Shown here one piece after another: positions 10,781 to 22,386 of a stretch of 64,000 bases of DNA. The notes below the pieces were generated by a model. It saw nothing but the letters and a program-made list of their open reading frames with translations. It was not told the DNA's origin and did no database searches. The stretch covers positions 15,293,292-15,357,291 of the forward strand of contig NC_088312.1 in the NCBI RefSeq assembly GCF_910592395.1, written 5' to 3'. The translations under genes and the position numbers were made by a program. Positions within the stretch are counted from its first letter, which is position 1; every line of letters starts with the position of its first letter. This DNA comes from Lineus longissimus (taxonomy: Eukaryota > Nemertea > Pilidiophora > Heteronemertea > Lineidae).

Positions 10781-13255
10781 TACCCCGGCGCAGTGATAGC
10801 AGTGTGGTGAGGCAGGTCATGTACCTGTGATAAACGTCTAAGCCATTTTTTAGTTAAATTGGCACAAGCCACACGCTCACAACGTTTTACCAGAGTTAAT
10901 CAGCGAAGAACGCTGTAACAGCCAATAAATAGATTCATCTTAGCCTGTCAAACCATGAAATTTTCGTTGAACGTTAGGCCTATATGTGATAATTTCTGGG
11001 TTTGGGGAGTTGAAAGTTAAGGGGGGAGTTTTTGCGGCTTTTTTACCCACGAATCAGTTTTTTGACCAAAATCGGTTAATTTGTGCCCAAAAGCCATATA
11101 ACTTAGCCAATTGGACGGACACTACATCATTTTCTTCATTTTAAACACACCTCTCATTCTCAATTTAAGAAAAACTATATTTTAAATGGAAAATACTATT
11201 CGACTGGTATGATGAGACCACGCCTTGATCCCAAACTGAACTATTTTCTTGAGCTGATTGGTTTAATAGAGGTGCGTGACCGGCAGTCCTATATACTGTC
11301 ACTGCTTGAATTCGCCACCATAGGATCTGAATGTGCTGAAATCGCTCATCCATGTTACTACCGGACTTTTCGTGCTTTTTTTTATTTCAGAAGTTCAAAA
11401 AGGTTGTCAAAGTGTTTTTCAAGTCGTTTTCTAAAACATTTTCTAAGACGAGTTGATTTTTGGTGTATTCATACGCACTACTTTGTAATGGCAGTGTGAT
11501 TCGGTTCGGATAGACAATGATTTGAAGCGAGGTGAATTTTGGCCCTTGAACTGTTAATGGACTCAAAACAGGAATAAATATTCACCTTATTAATGCGAGA
11601 GCGGATCAATACGTAATGTCAGTTTTTGCTGACGAGGCAAAGCCAGAACTCACATCATGTTGAAATCTCGACACATTGTCGATAAAACCCTTTGGTAGCT
11701 TCCACGTAGATGTCGGAGTTTTATCGTTATCCATTACTCTTGAGTGGCAATTGAACAATGATAGGTTGTGAATTTTTGTCAGCATTTGGCTTTTTCGACG
11801 ACATGTATACTCATTATACATGTTACACAAATGTTCAGAATTCTTGTCACAGCAATTATCACGTTTTTCTCATAGATATTTCATTACATGTATGATAAAA
11901 TAGGAGCTAGGCCCTTTCCATTGATGTCTTCATGTGATTTAATAATTCAATTTAATAATGATTTATTAGAACCTAATAACACAACAAAATATACAAAGTC
12001 ACATAAAAATATGCCCAAAAGGAGGGCCACAAAGGTGTAAAAATCTAGACGAGTGGACGCCATTGCCAAGATCACTACACACAGGGAAGCCTGCACCGGT
12101 GGCACAACCGCAAGCCTGACATTATGCCGGTATGCAGTTATGACGCCGGCATATCACCCATGCGTCCACAGATGACTGCACAGCATTGTCTTAAAAATGA
12201 CGTGCAGAAATCTACTTTTTCCAAGTCACCTGTTCTTGTCATGTTGTGTTTAAAATTCTTTCAAAACAAAGAGTTGTATCGGTGAATAAAAACAATTATC
12301 TATGGGTTGTGCAAATATCGGTCATGTGGGCTAAAATGATGTATCATTGGTTAGACAATATGGTAGTGATGACACGTCCGCAATGTCGTGAATTCTGCTC
12401 GAATGTTTGCTTCAACTGGTATTGGTAAGCGTAAGCACTACACGGCCACACCCGAACTCATAACATACCGCTCGCCTCAACACCGTGGGGAGTACGAGTA
12501 TTCGCTAGTTGAATCAATTTGATCTCCAACATGATGATTTTGTAATCAATATTTCGTACTTAAAAAACTCAAAATGTTTCAAAAACTTTTGTGAATGTGG
12601 AATTTCGAGCTCCCAGTTCCCGGCGATAATTCGCTGGTACTTCCAGTGTTCTCTACGTCATGATGCTGATTATCGTTTATAATCTTTATTATCTCGAGTA
12701 AAATTATCGTATGCCGACAAGACACTGACTACCACTTGAATAAACAGCCAAGTCGAATTTTCACCGATTTCTTTGGAGACTGAATTGTCGAATTCAATCA
12801 TAATTTCGACCACCATTTTCCAAATAGATCGCGGCGTGGCGTTTACGACTTACTCTTGCATGTTTCCCTTAAATATACGACCCTTCATTAGAAGACTTTA
12901 GGGGTCTCTCAATCGGTCCATAATCATAAGATACTGATCATTTTTGCTAGTTGGACAATGTTGGTTGCAAATCAGTAATTATTGGTGTGGTGACGCGCCC
13001 TTGATGATTTGGCACCGCCTGCTCTACGATTGTTACATTGTCTTTGTCTGTTTTATTGGTGACGCCGGCCTTACCGCTCGACCAGCAATACGCTACAAAT
13101 CACTTCAATGCTTTTGAAGATTTGCACAGTAAGATTGACTTAAACTCTTCCCTAAATCTTCTATTTGTATTTCATCACGTGCAGAAGTTAATAGCACAGT
13201 TTAGATCGTAGAAAACGACGCCAATAACGTAAGCTATAGTCCGTTCCCTTTGGTA
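10781..13255. other. Gene-poor stretch with a dispersed repeat
   Basis: No gene is supported. 10941-11281 is a dispersed repeat shared with 46673-47013. The segment near 11945-12045 (aataatgatttattagaacctaataac ... ggagggccacaaaggtg) has the look of a small retroposon tail, but I cannot assign it. The rest is AT-rich unique-looking DNA. Confidence 0.4.
10941..11281. repeat. Dispersed ~340-bp repeat, copy 1
   Basis: Starts with tagcctgtcaaaccatgaaa and ends near taatagaggtgcgtgac. It is clearly homologous, with many substitutions, to 46673-47013. No coding content and no terminal structure could be resolved. Confidence 0.65.
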
Positions 13256-14973
13256 TTAATGTACATCGCTCGTGTCACTAAACGGAAACGCTTCGAACAA
13301 CAAATAGTGTAACACCAAGGGAGGGAGTGTAGTAATTAGATATGTAGCAGTGACTGCTATAACCATGGCCATAATCGAGCCATCATCTGTGTCTTCTCCA
13401 TTGGATTTAATTCGAACAACTTTCTTCTGTCTGTTTCTCAACGCCAGCACGATACCAGTGTTTAAGAATAAAAGAACAACAAAAGGGATAATGAATGCTG
13501 TAAAGTAATGGGCTAGCTCATACGCGGTGTTTATGCCCACGGGGATTGTCATCATACATGGAAATGGATGTCCATCATACACATTCGCTACCCTGTTGAA
13601 AATCAAGTCTGGCAATGCAAAGACAAAAAAAAAGATAAAACTGCGACAAAACTTATTGTGGCTATCTTGAAAGTTATCAATTGTTGTGCCTTTAGAGGAA
13701 ATGCCACTGCAATGAATCGCATTATTGTCATGACGACGATTGTCCATGATGACATTTCTATGGTGAAATTGGCGGCAAAGCCAATGAGTGCACAGAAAGT
13801 GTCGCCGAAAACTCTGACCATTGTTGGCATAGCACTATTGACACTGACTGTCGCGCAAACCCATTGGTTGGTGGTGTCGATAAGAGCAAGGATCTTTAAG
13901 AATAGGCAGCTGACATGTTGCTTGTATCGCGGCAGTGATAACACCACGATGACGATAAGGTTGTTGATGCAGCCTACAACGGTTATGCTAGGAATTATGA
14001 AATATCCGGAAAGGTACAGCAGGCTATTGAGGATGTCTATGGCAAGCCAAAGCGGAATTTATTCAAGACTTTAGAATTACCATTCAAGAAGTTAAATATA
14101 AGTTCAAGAAGGAAATATATGTTCAAGACTAAAATATGTTCAACCTTGAATCAAATGTTTTCAACCTTGAATAAAATATGTTCAACCTTGAATAAAATAT
14201 GTTCAACCTTGAATAAAATATGTCCAACCTTGAACAAAATATATTCAACCTTGAACAAAATATATTCAAGACTCACGTGACTATATTCAAGACGCACGTG
14301 ACCACAAAATTGATGACGTAGAGCGTAGAATCTGTGGTACTTCCGATGCGTTCTGTTTCACGACAGGCATTGCGCATTTTGAACCTATAATTTGCCTGAT
14401 ATGTCTGTGAAACATGTATCGACTCTGACATTCACTCGGCATCCATGTCATGATGTGTAGGATTACAGTACATGTCAGGTGTAGGCGGCTAGGTACGTGT
14501 ACAACCATGTGTCAAAACCTCGTGCGAACAATTCGAGCTCCGAAACGCAACACAAGTACCATGGGTTCGGGAAAGTCCGGACGCGGGTTCGGGAAAGTCC
14601 GTAAAGCATCAAAACATGAGCAACTACGTCATCAATTTTTGTGGTCACGTGCGTCTTGAATATGGTCACGTGAGTCTTGAATATATTTTGTTCAAGGTTG
14701 AATATATTTTGTTCAAGGTTGACAATATTTGATTCAAGGTTGACAATATTTGATTCAAGGTTGACAATATTTGATTCAGGATTGAACATATTTTGGTCTT
14801 GAACATATATTTAACTTCTTGAATAGTAATTCCACGGTCTTGAATAAATTCCGCTTTGGCTTGCCATAGATGTCATTAGGTTCCTCAGTTGCAGTTGGCT
14901 GTGACGCCATGCTCACCCTTCGTCTTGCGATATCCTCTTTGTTATATGCGGCGGTTGAGACAGAGTCAGCCAC
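13256..14973 (-). pseudogene. Rhodopsin-like GPCR gene interrupted by a fold-back element
   Basis: On the minus strand the ATG at 14973 starts a ~34-residue extracellular N-terminus (MADSVSTAAYNKED...). The frame is then cut by the 14038-14868 insertion and resumes at 14037 in the same frame. TM1 has GCINNLIVIVV (conserved Asn), TM2 LKILALID (conserved Asp) and TM3 FCALIGF ending in MRF in place of DRY. TM5 has IIPFVVL and TM6 TYLITTLPPLVL. This is a peptide-receptor-like class A GPCR of invertebrate type; the ligand is unknown. A frameshift falls in an A9 tract around 13626-13634, between TM4 and ECL2. The ORF stops at 13256 before TM7, which may be a further exon or lost. Confidence 0.75.
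14038..14868. mobile_element. Complete fold-back element with 6-bp TSD, copy 1
   Basis: Ends are perfect inverted TATGGCAAGCC...GGCTTGCCATA, continuing as a longer inverted repeat (tatggcaagccaaagcgg). GATGTC flanks both sides (14032-14037 and 14869-14874), a 6-bp target-site duplication. The left arm holds direct repeats of ttcaaccttgaataaaatatg and the right arm holds the inverse ttttgttcaaggttg repeats. The element is thus two minisatellite-like arms in inverted order around a ~400-bp unique core. It has no transposase ORF. It splits the GPCR coding exon. Confidence 0.85.
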
Positions 14974-14974
14974 A

Positions 14975-16714
14975 CATTATTGTTTCAGCCTATATTTGTT
15001 CTGCTTCAGTTAAGCGATGCACGTTCATGTTGTGTAACACACAGATTCGGAGAATCAACCTCATGATCAAAATCAAATCATCGAAGTGACGCACTCATTT
15101 TACCTTGCGGTGCGATCATTCAGGGGCTACGCATAAGTCACTGTACATGTATCTTAAACGAAACCCGCGTGTTTTCTCTCCTCGCGCCTTCCACATATGC
15201 TGCCAGACACGGGGCTTGGATTCGTACGGAATACACAACTTTCGAAAATGATTGTAATCATTCGGGGGCCATTTTCTCCTCCCCGGCTTCCCCGTCTTCA
15301 CGGCAAACACGGATGCATTTTTTCAATACCACCGCAGAAAACCTATTTTCATTGCCCTCACTCAAATGGTAAGTATTTCAACCAGCTAATCTTGTTGTGT
15401 ATTTGCCATGGCCTACGTGTAACATCTCAAAAGTGAACGACACTTTACCACGTAGAGGAAAATGGACATACCCTAGTGAATTATATTTACAGCCGAGGAG
15501 CAAAGACTGATCACGAGCGCCATTGGCAATCAACTGTGCGCAGGCCAATTCTTGCCGTGCCAACTCAGTTGACCTGCATCAATATTATCACTTCATGATG
15601 ATCAGTATTTCGGGCTGCAGACATCACGTGATCGATAATGGCACTGAACTGTTTTCTTCCGCTATGAATCGCTCAGTCTCACCCTCACATGAATGGCCTC
15701 GCAACTGTCACATGGTATAAGGTATATGGGTCCAGTAACCCTTTCCCTTCGGAAGCTTCCATTTGGACAGACGAGTAGCAGACGTATACATACGTTATTA
15801 AAGAGTTTGCAGTTTATATACCGGGATCTGATTTAGTGGTCCCGGCTAACTTGTTATACGTGGAGCATTTCACTTGCGTGCCCGACGGTTATACTTGAAG
15901 CATGATGATCCTATTACGGATTGAAAGCTCCTTTGTAAGTTTTTTTACACTATTCAGAGTTCAAGTTTAAATTACGAAGTAATGGTCGAGCCTTCTTTAC
16001 ACAGAAAAATACTGTGAAGACGCTCAACAAGCCGTTAAGAAGGCGCCCAGCTGTACAGAAGGCAACCGACGCACCAAAACCGCCAAAATAGCGTCTACGC
16101 AGTACAAAATCAGGATATAATACGGCTTATCAAGATACACTCAGGTTATTTTTTTAAATCGTGTTGCGTTGATCAGGTCAATATTTTCGAGACACTGAAA
16201 TTTCTCACAATACATATGGCTCATATGTATTGGCTCCTGCTTCTGTTGGAAGGATGTTGCTTATTTTTTGTCACAAAAAAACAGTACGTGCCTAAGATAC
16301 AAACACATGTGTTTTTTTACTCTATCTCTATCACATCGGGCACGGATGAAGAGCAAAGGTATTAGTTCTAGAAAGTGATTTAAAATGCAATATAAGACGA
16401 CAGACTGTCCACTATGGTTGCTTCCAGTCCGATCCACATTCATTTTTTGGCTCACCGTAGGGGAGTCTATGCAACACCACTGTGTCCGTCGTCCGTCTTC
16501 GTTCGTTGTCGTTCGTTGTCGTCGGTCGGCGTCCGTTGTCGTCTGTATATTCTGTTTCAACAACAGTAGCACGATTCTTAACCGCTTGAGTTATGAACTT
16601 GAAACTTTGTACACAGGAACTCGCTGCTCATGTGATATCTGACAATGAATTTCGGTCCGATCTGATTCTTGACTTGGTCAACAGGGGGCCAAAAGTGGAA
16701 ACTTAAATGTGTGA
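14975..16714. other. Stretch without a recognisable gene
   Basis: Only short ORFs without recognisable domains. 16480-16550 is a run of gtcgttcgttgtcgtc-type short repeats. It is followed by sequence (ttatgaacttgaaactttgtacacagga) of a kind repeated nearby at 16860-16905 and 49470-49505, marking the edge of a repeat family. Confidence 0.4.
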
Positions 16715-18905
16715 TATCTCTCTTATGAGTAACTCGTTTTCGATAAAAAAATTTTAAGGTAGGTTCTCCTAGCAAGGATACGGGTTTTCGATTTGACATA
16801 ATTTTCAAGGTCACAGAGATCAAATGCCTTAAATTGTCCGTTTGAGGGTAACTATGGAACGTTTCTTAACAGATAAAGCTATGAACTTGAAATTCAGTAC
16901 ACATGACTCCCTACGTCAAAACATAAAAAGTGTGATATATCGCTTGAAAGCAAGTCGTTTTTATGATATTATTATTGTAGGAACTCCGAGCAAATTCATC
17001 ACATATTCTACGGGTTTTTGATTAGACGTAATTTAACTTAATTTCCTCGTGTATGACAGGAAACTTCATTGGCACTGCACCAGGATACATCAGCAGCAAA
17101 CTATTCTTAGAATACGCACAGCAGCTCAGACTGTGATCCGAGTGTTTTTGGCCTCCCTCGTCGATCTGGTATTAGGGTACCTGGCTTCTGCCATATTAAG
17201 TAGTTATTTTTGATAATAGCAATTTGGTCTCGGGGAGGGGGGAGTGATTCCTAGCCATCACAAGACCGTGAATGTGACAAAACAAAAACACATCTTCTGC
17301 GTGGATTCAGAGCAATCCATTGCGTCTACGAAGTACAGTGTATATTTCACAAGTTGAAACAAGGGGAATACTTCTTGCAGTTCCCGATCTGTCTGTGATA
17401 GGGATGACCTTTCGAAGAGCCTTACCTACATGGTTTCCTAAACAGTCAATGCTTAGATTTGATTACATTCAGAAATACCCCACAAAAAAATCCGACAGTG
17501 TCAATTTCGTCTCTCTAGAGTATTGTCAATCACGAAAACATCACAAGAACTAGCTTCAAGAGAATATAAAACGTCCATATTGTGACGATTGTTTAATGTT
17601 AACTGTAGGAGTCTGCTGAAACACTCAAACTTCGACCTCACGAAGTGTCGAACTCTTCGCCGGTAGACTAAGTCAGATGTAGTTTTCATGAAATAGGCAT
17701 CTGAAAAAAAATTAAAAGCATGTATGCTTTTAATATTAAGCTGATCACTTATCAAGTGAAATTTATGTATACATAACATAAATTTCACTTAATAAGTGAT
17801 CAGCTTAATATTGGCGTTAAATTAAATTTCTGACAATCCCGCACGCCGTTAACTATAACGCTCCTTTCTTTTGTGGCACAAGATCGAGCACGAGAGCGTG
17901 TGACTCCCTAACGCCAATCATGATCAGTTGTCTTTCATTCGTTCGAACCCCGAATAGAGGACATTAGGACAGTTTCAATAGCCTTACTAAGAGATAGGAA
18001 GAAAGAAGAAAACAATTTCCGCTATGGGAATTCGTCGACCTTTGAGGGCGAAGGTTAACGAAATCCTTTTCTTTTAATCTAAAGACTAGGAAAGGTTTTT
18101 TTAAATCTTTCATCGTCTAGTGGGTGTCAGGTTAAGGGCCCGTTCCGTGTTTATACGCAACAAATGTACGCACGGTACTCATGATATCCGGCACATGTTA
18201 CAAGCCTCGTCGCCCGGCATCTCAATGCAGTTTTCCATGGTAACAACTATCATTATCCCTTTATATTGTCAATGTAATCGGCCATGTTCTCTATTTTTTA
18301 CTAAAAAGGAGAGAATGTATTTCCTTTTCCTCATTGATATTTGATCACTATGTCAACAAATTCAATTTGATACAAAAAACTGAAATCAAAATGAAAAATA
18401 AGAGAAGGGAGGGGTTGACCAAAAATTGTATATATGTTGGTGGGCCTATAATTTGTCATCACAAATTCAAGAAAATTGGAGATCAGACACACTTACCTGA
18501 CCTCAATTTATATTGCGGCTCAGATAGTCCTTTTGAGCGACAATCTGATTGACATCTTCTACCTCCCCTCACATGCAGGCAGAACCGTGTCGTGTATTTG
18601 TTAGGGCTGTCATTCCTTTTGTCCTCCATATGCATTTTATTTGGAAGAAATGTCAGATTTGCAATCCATCCGATAAAGCCCCAATCGGTATGTGTTGTAT
18701 GAGCTTTACCAAATGTCAGCTTGTTTTGTAACTCTTCTTGATAAAAGTGAACCCCACGCGCAAATTCAGTGTTATACTTTTTCCCATTTAAATATATAAC
18801 GAATGTTGCCTGATCAAACGAATCGAACTCATTCTTAATCAGAAAAACTATTTTATTCCAGCCATCAGAGAAGCTTACTATTTTCATCGTCTCATGTACA
18901 AAAGT
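16715..18905. repeat. ~2.2-kb dispersed repeat, copy A
   Basis: From tatctctcttatgagt to catgtacaaaagt, this segment matches 49316-51561 at high identity over nearly its whole length, in the same orientation. The copies differ by small indels, by a palindrome present only here (about 17715-17815), and by a ~200-bp segment present only in the other copy (50296-50490). The right end carries the 3' part of a LamG-like coding fragment on the minus strand. No terminal repeats or TSD were found, so it may be a segmental duplicate or part of a larger element. Confidence 0.8.
17728..17815. repeat. Near-perfect palindrome
   Basis: Two arms of roughly 35-40 bases (aatattaagctgatcac ... gtgatcagcttaatatt) meet around 17768-17776 at a short AT-rich centre. 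Copy B of the surrounding repeat has only the right arm, so the palindrome is specific to this copy. Confidence 0.8.
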
Positions 18906-19274
18906 TTCTCTCGATGTTTGGACGAGTACATGTGCAAAAATACTTTTGCCAGCATGAATACTCAGAAACAAACTGTGCGACTGTGCGACGGAATTATACA
19001 ATAATAATTGATGGACAGGTGTATGCAGAAATTGATTATGGCACGAAAGCTTGACATTAATAATTACACTTAGAGTGGTGAACTGGGTAAGAAGGTTAAT
19101 GAAAGGCAGTTCGCCAAAGGAACTGTGGTCGTGAAATGCAATAATCTTGCCAAGATTTAGCGAGTGGACGTAAAAGGCATTTCCGTAAAGTCTGCGGTAG
19201 ACAAAAAGATAGTGTAGTGCAAAAAATATGCATTGAAGTTTTTTTATTTGATATAAAAGAGTTATATCTAACAA
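18483..19274 (-). pseudogene. LamG/pentraxin-like domain fragment
   Basis: 263-aa frame. Residues from about 60 to 215 resemble a laminin-G/concanavalin-like beta-sandwich: FTTLSVIINVKL, HSLFLSIHAG, FSDGWNKIVFLI, ATFVIYLNGKKYNTEF and KLTFGKAH...WGFIGWIANLTFLP are spaced as strands of such a domain. A Cys-containing tail follows (CLHVRGGRRCQSDC). There is no signal peptide and no convincing start; the N-terminal ~45 residues look like translated non-coding DNA. An exon of a longer extracellular protein or a captured exon is possible. The C-terminal half recurs at 51257-51560. The fold assignment is by eye only. Confidence 0.4.
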
Positions 19275-19296
19275 TAAAACTACAATGGAATGACAT

Positions 19297-20034
19297 TTTA
19301 AACTTTTGTTATTTGATACAATGATTATATTAAAAAATACAATAAAATTTTAACTGCAAAGTTCGCGGACTTCAATTCGTAATTGATGCAAGGTGCCTAT
19401 CGCGACCTAATACCTGGTATGCCGAAGGGAGAGTGGTCATTCTTAGCCATGTGTTAAACACTGACAAACCGCCCATGTCTAAAAAAAACCAAACTTTTCG
19501 TTAAAGGAATGGGCTGCTTTTTTACTGCATGTTCTTTTTCAGATTCATCGGTAAATTATTTTTTAGAACGTGTTTGACACTTTTCAAATTTCGCTTTGAC
19601 ATCTATGACGTCGAGCGCATGAATAGCTTGGCCTACCCTTCACTCGTTCATTATTCCCTCTGCTGACGCGGAAAGGATAGCACGGGAGGCGCTCCATCCG
19701 GACGATTTGCCCCTCGCCCTCCTTTCAGGGATATCATTTCGAATGCACTTCCCCCTCCCCGTCCCTCTGCTATTCTATTTTCTCGCTCGTCTATTTTCAA
19801 GTTAAGTAGATGTCGCCGAGGATGATTGTGTCTAGAACCAAGTAAGGCTTGTGTGCAGAGATCCCCCAAACATCCTCAAATATCCCCCAAACATCCCAAA
19901 ACTTCTAAACAAATCCAAACTGCGTAGAAAAGAAGCGCACTGACTTAAAATAATACAATTCTTGGAATTTGAACGAGGCAAAGGAATGACGGAAGTCGAC
20001 CTGCTGCGACAAGGTTTTACCGTAGAATGACTGA
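19297..20034. other. Stretch without a recognisable gene
   Basis: Only short unconvincing ORFs. A small direct repeat, ctcaaatatcccccaaacatccc, lies near 19863-19900. Confidence 0.35.
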
Positions 20035-20743
20035 GGACTCGTTAGGGAGTTTTTCCCGAATGTACGCGATGATGACGTGCCCCATAAAACAGGACGTAAC
20101 ATCTATTTTAAAGTGCCTTTCCAAAGTGATTGCATGAGGACAACCCATTTGTGTCGTATATCACTGGAAATGCACGATTCCTCTGATTCTGCAGGATGTA
20201 AAATCGGGCATTTTGTTTCCTTAAATAAATCATAAGCGTCGCATTTGCTCCTAGCTCTGTTCACCATCCCAAATTTCAATATTGCCAATCGGGCCGGACA
20301 ATCACGGAAAACCCAAATATTATACATTTCTTCCTGAATAATTCTTACAGTGACCATTCTTTCATGAAAGAAAGTTGGTTACGCTACACAAAAATTTTAA
20401 AAAAACGAGGGTCAACCATTGAACTTTTGAGATATGTTGAATTTTGCACAAATCAGCGAAAAACGCACCAACTGGCACTGGACGGCATTTCAACACGGAG
20501 CCGACGCACATCCCAAGTTCAGTGTACACATACATCGGCAACAACAGTAAAATGCGTAGTTTCTTGTTAGCCGCCTATTGAGTAGCGCTCCAGATTTGAG
20601 AAACTCCAAAAAACATGTCTTTGCCAAAACAACTGCTAAATCAACACTGGCATACTATGAGGACCAAGTAATCAATGATTTTTTAGGAACTACGGTTAGG
20701 ACTTGGCCGCGCATGAATACAAAAAAAACTCCCTAATAAGACC
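20035..20743. mobile_element. MITE-like element, copy 1
   Basis: ~710 bp, starting ggactcgttagggagttttt and ending aaactccctaataagacc, so the two ends are inverted repeats of about 20 bases. Two further copies lie at 21682-22386 and 32409-33023, the first in the same orientation at close identity. There is no transposase. Short ORFs on both strands recur between the copies but look like shared non-coding sequence. Confidence 0.7.
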
Positions 20744-20757
20744 TTAGAGTCAAGGTG

Positions 20758-21687
20758 GAGACCAATTCCCCAAAGCGCCAGGGACCTCCACTAATATTCA
20801 TGCCTGACGTCATATTGACTTTTATCATATCAATGAGATCACGTGTGATTTGTTTACATCCACCATGTCACATGGTTCATGTTACTGCTACTTTTAGAAA
20901 TCCACATGGATAAACTACTATAGTACACTCAAGTAGTTGTTTATGTTTGTTAGCCAATGTTTTTTTAAATGTTCTTGTGAAAAGATTGACAGGTCATCTC
21001 AGTACTTTGTTCGCAGGGTAAAATATGGGTTTAATTCTTATATCATGGGATAGTTTGGGGAGTTTGGGGCTTGCCCAAACACAGACCAGAGAATCATTTT
21101 TGCCTCTTGATCTGGGTGTGGCCCAGTGGTGGTAAGGTATCCAAAAGCTCAATGCCTTGTAACTGGAAGGTGAAAGGTGTTAGGGACCCTAAGTTTGATA
21201 CCATTTTCACATCGGGGTTACGTCCTCGGGGTTACTGAAGGCCTGTTGGGGTACAAGACTAGTTGTAACTTGAAGAAAAAAAACAACAGTAAATTATATT
21301 CTTGAATGCAATTTATTCCAACAGTTCAACAAATCTGAAAACCAGCAAATAACATATAAAAAACATGCAAACCCCTCCGAAAAGCAGACCCAGACGCCAC
21401 AGTACAGGATTGGATTTCAGCAAGCTACCTTTAAACGGCTTCCCATAGGTTCCACTTTGGGAGTAAGCCACACATTTAGAGTGAGTAGAAGTCTCATTGT
21501 CCCGAAGAACTTCATCTGTGTTGGTTGGATCGGGATCGTCGATATATGACTCTTTGATTGAAGTAAAAAATCGTTGCCAAGGACTTGTTGTGTCAGCCAT
21601 AATTCCCGCCGGTGACGTAGGATCACATGATCTATTATATTCATGAATATTAATGAAGGTCCCTGGCGCTTTGGGGAATTAGGTCTC
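20758..21687. mobile_element. Segment bounded by ~45-bp inverted repeats
   Basis: The left end (20758-20803, aattccccaaagcgccaggg...) and right end (21642-21687) are inverted copies with few mismatches. The segment sits exactly between two direct copies of the MITE at 20035 and 21682. The right inverted repeat runs into the GGTCTC start of MITE copy 2. It holds the 95-aa membrane-protein ORF. No TSD could be defined. Confidence 0.6.
21313..21600 (-). CDS. Small tail-anchored membrane protein, unrecognised
   Basis: 95 aa from ATG 21600 to a stop at 21313. The first ~64 residues are polar and acidic/Ser-Thr rich (SIKESYIDDPDPTNTDE). A single hydrophobic segment follows near residues 67-90 (LWRLGLLFGGVCMFFICYLL), close to the C-terminus, as in tail-anchored proteins. 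I do not recognise the family. It lies inside the inverted-repeat segment 20758-21687, with the start codon about 40 bases from the right inverted repeat. It is either cargo of a small transposon or a host gene trapped by it. The intact frame and orderly composition are the only evidence that it is real. Confidence 0.4.
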   Translation of the reverse strand: MADTTSPWQRFFTSIKESYIDDPDPTNTDEVLRDNETSTHSKCVAYSQSGTYGKPFKGSLLKSNPVLWRLGLLFGGVCMFFICYLLVFRFVELLE

Positions 21688-22386
21688 GTTAGGGAGTTTT
21701 TCCCAAATGTACGCGATGATGACGTGCCCCATTAACAGGACGTAACATCTATTTTAAAATGCGTTTCCAAAGTGAATGCATGAGGATAACCCATTTGTGT
21801 CGTGTATCACTGGAAACGCACAATTCCCTTGATTCTGCAGGATGTTAAATCGGGCATTTTGTTTCTTTAAATAAATCATAAGCGTCGCATTTGCTCCTAG
21901 CTCTGTTCACCATCCCAAATGGCAATATTGCCAATTGGGCCGGACAATCACGAAAAAAAACAAATATTAAACATTTCTTCCTGAATAATTCTTACAGTGA
22001 CCATTCTTCCATGAAAGAAAGTTGGTTACGCTACACAAAAATCCAAAAAAAACGAGGGTCAACCATTCAACTTTTGAGATATGTTGAATTTTGCACAAAT
22101 CAGCGAAAAACGCACCAACTGGCACTGGACGGCATTTCAACACGGGGCCGACGCACATCCCAAGGTCAGTGTTCACATACGTCGGCAACAACAGTAAATG
22201 CGTAGTTTCTTGTTAGCCGCCTATTGAGTAGCGCTCTAGGTTTCAGAAAATCCCAAAAAACATGTCTTTGCCAAAACAACTGCTGAATCAACACTGACGT
22301 ACTGTGAGGACCGAGAAATCAATGATTTTAGGAACTACGGTAAGGGGGGGGCCGCGCATGAATAAAAAAACCTCCCTGATGAGACC
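21682..22386. mobile_element. MITE-like element, copy 2
   Basis: Starts ggtctcgttagggagttttt and ends aacctccctgatgagacc (inverted). Closely matches copy 1 (20035-20743) throughout. Confidence 0.7.

Noticed and set aside
13568-14074. Plus-strand 168-aa ORF
   Set aside because: Antisense to the GPCR transmembrane frames and partly within the fold-back element.
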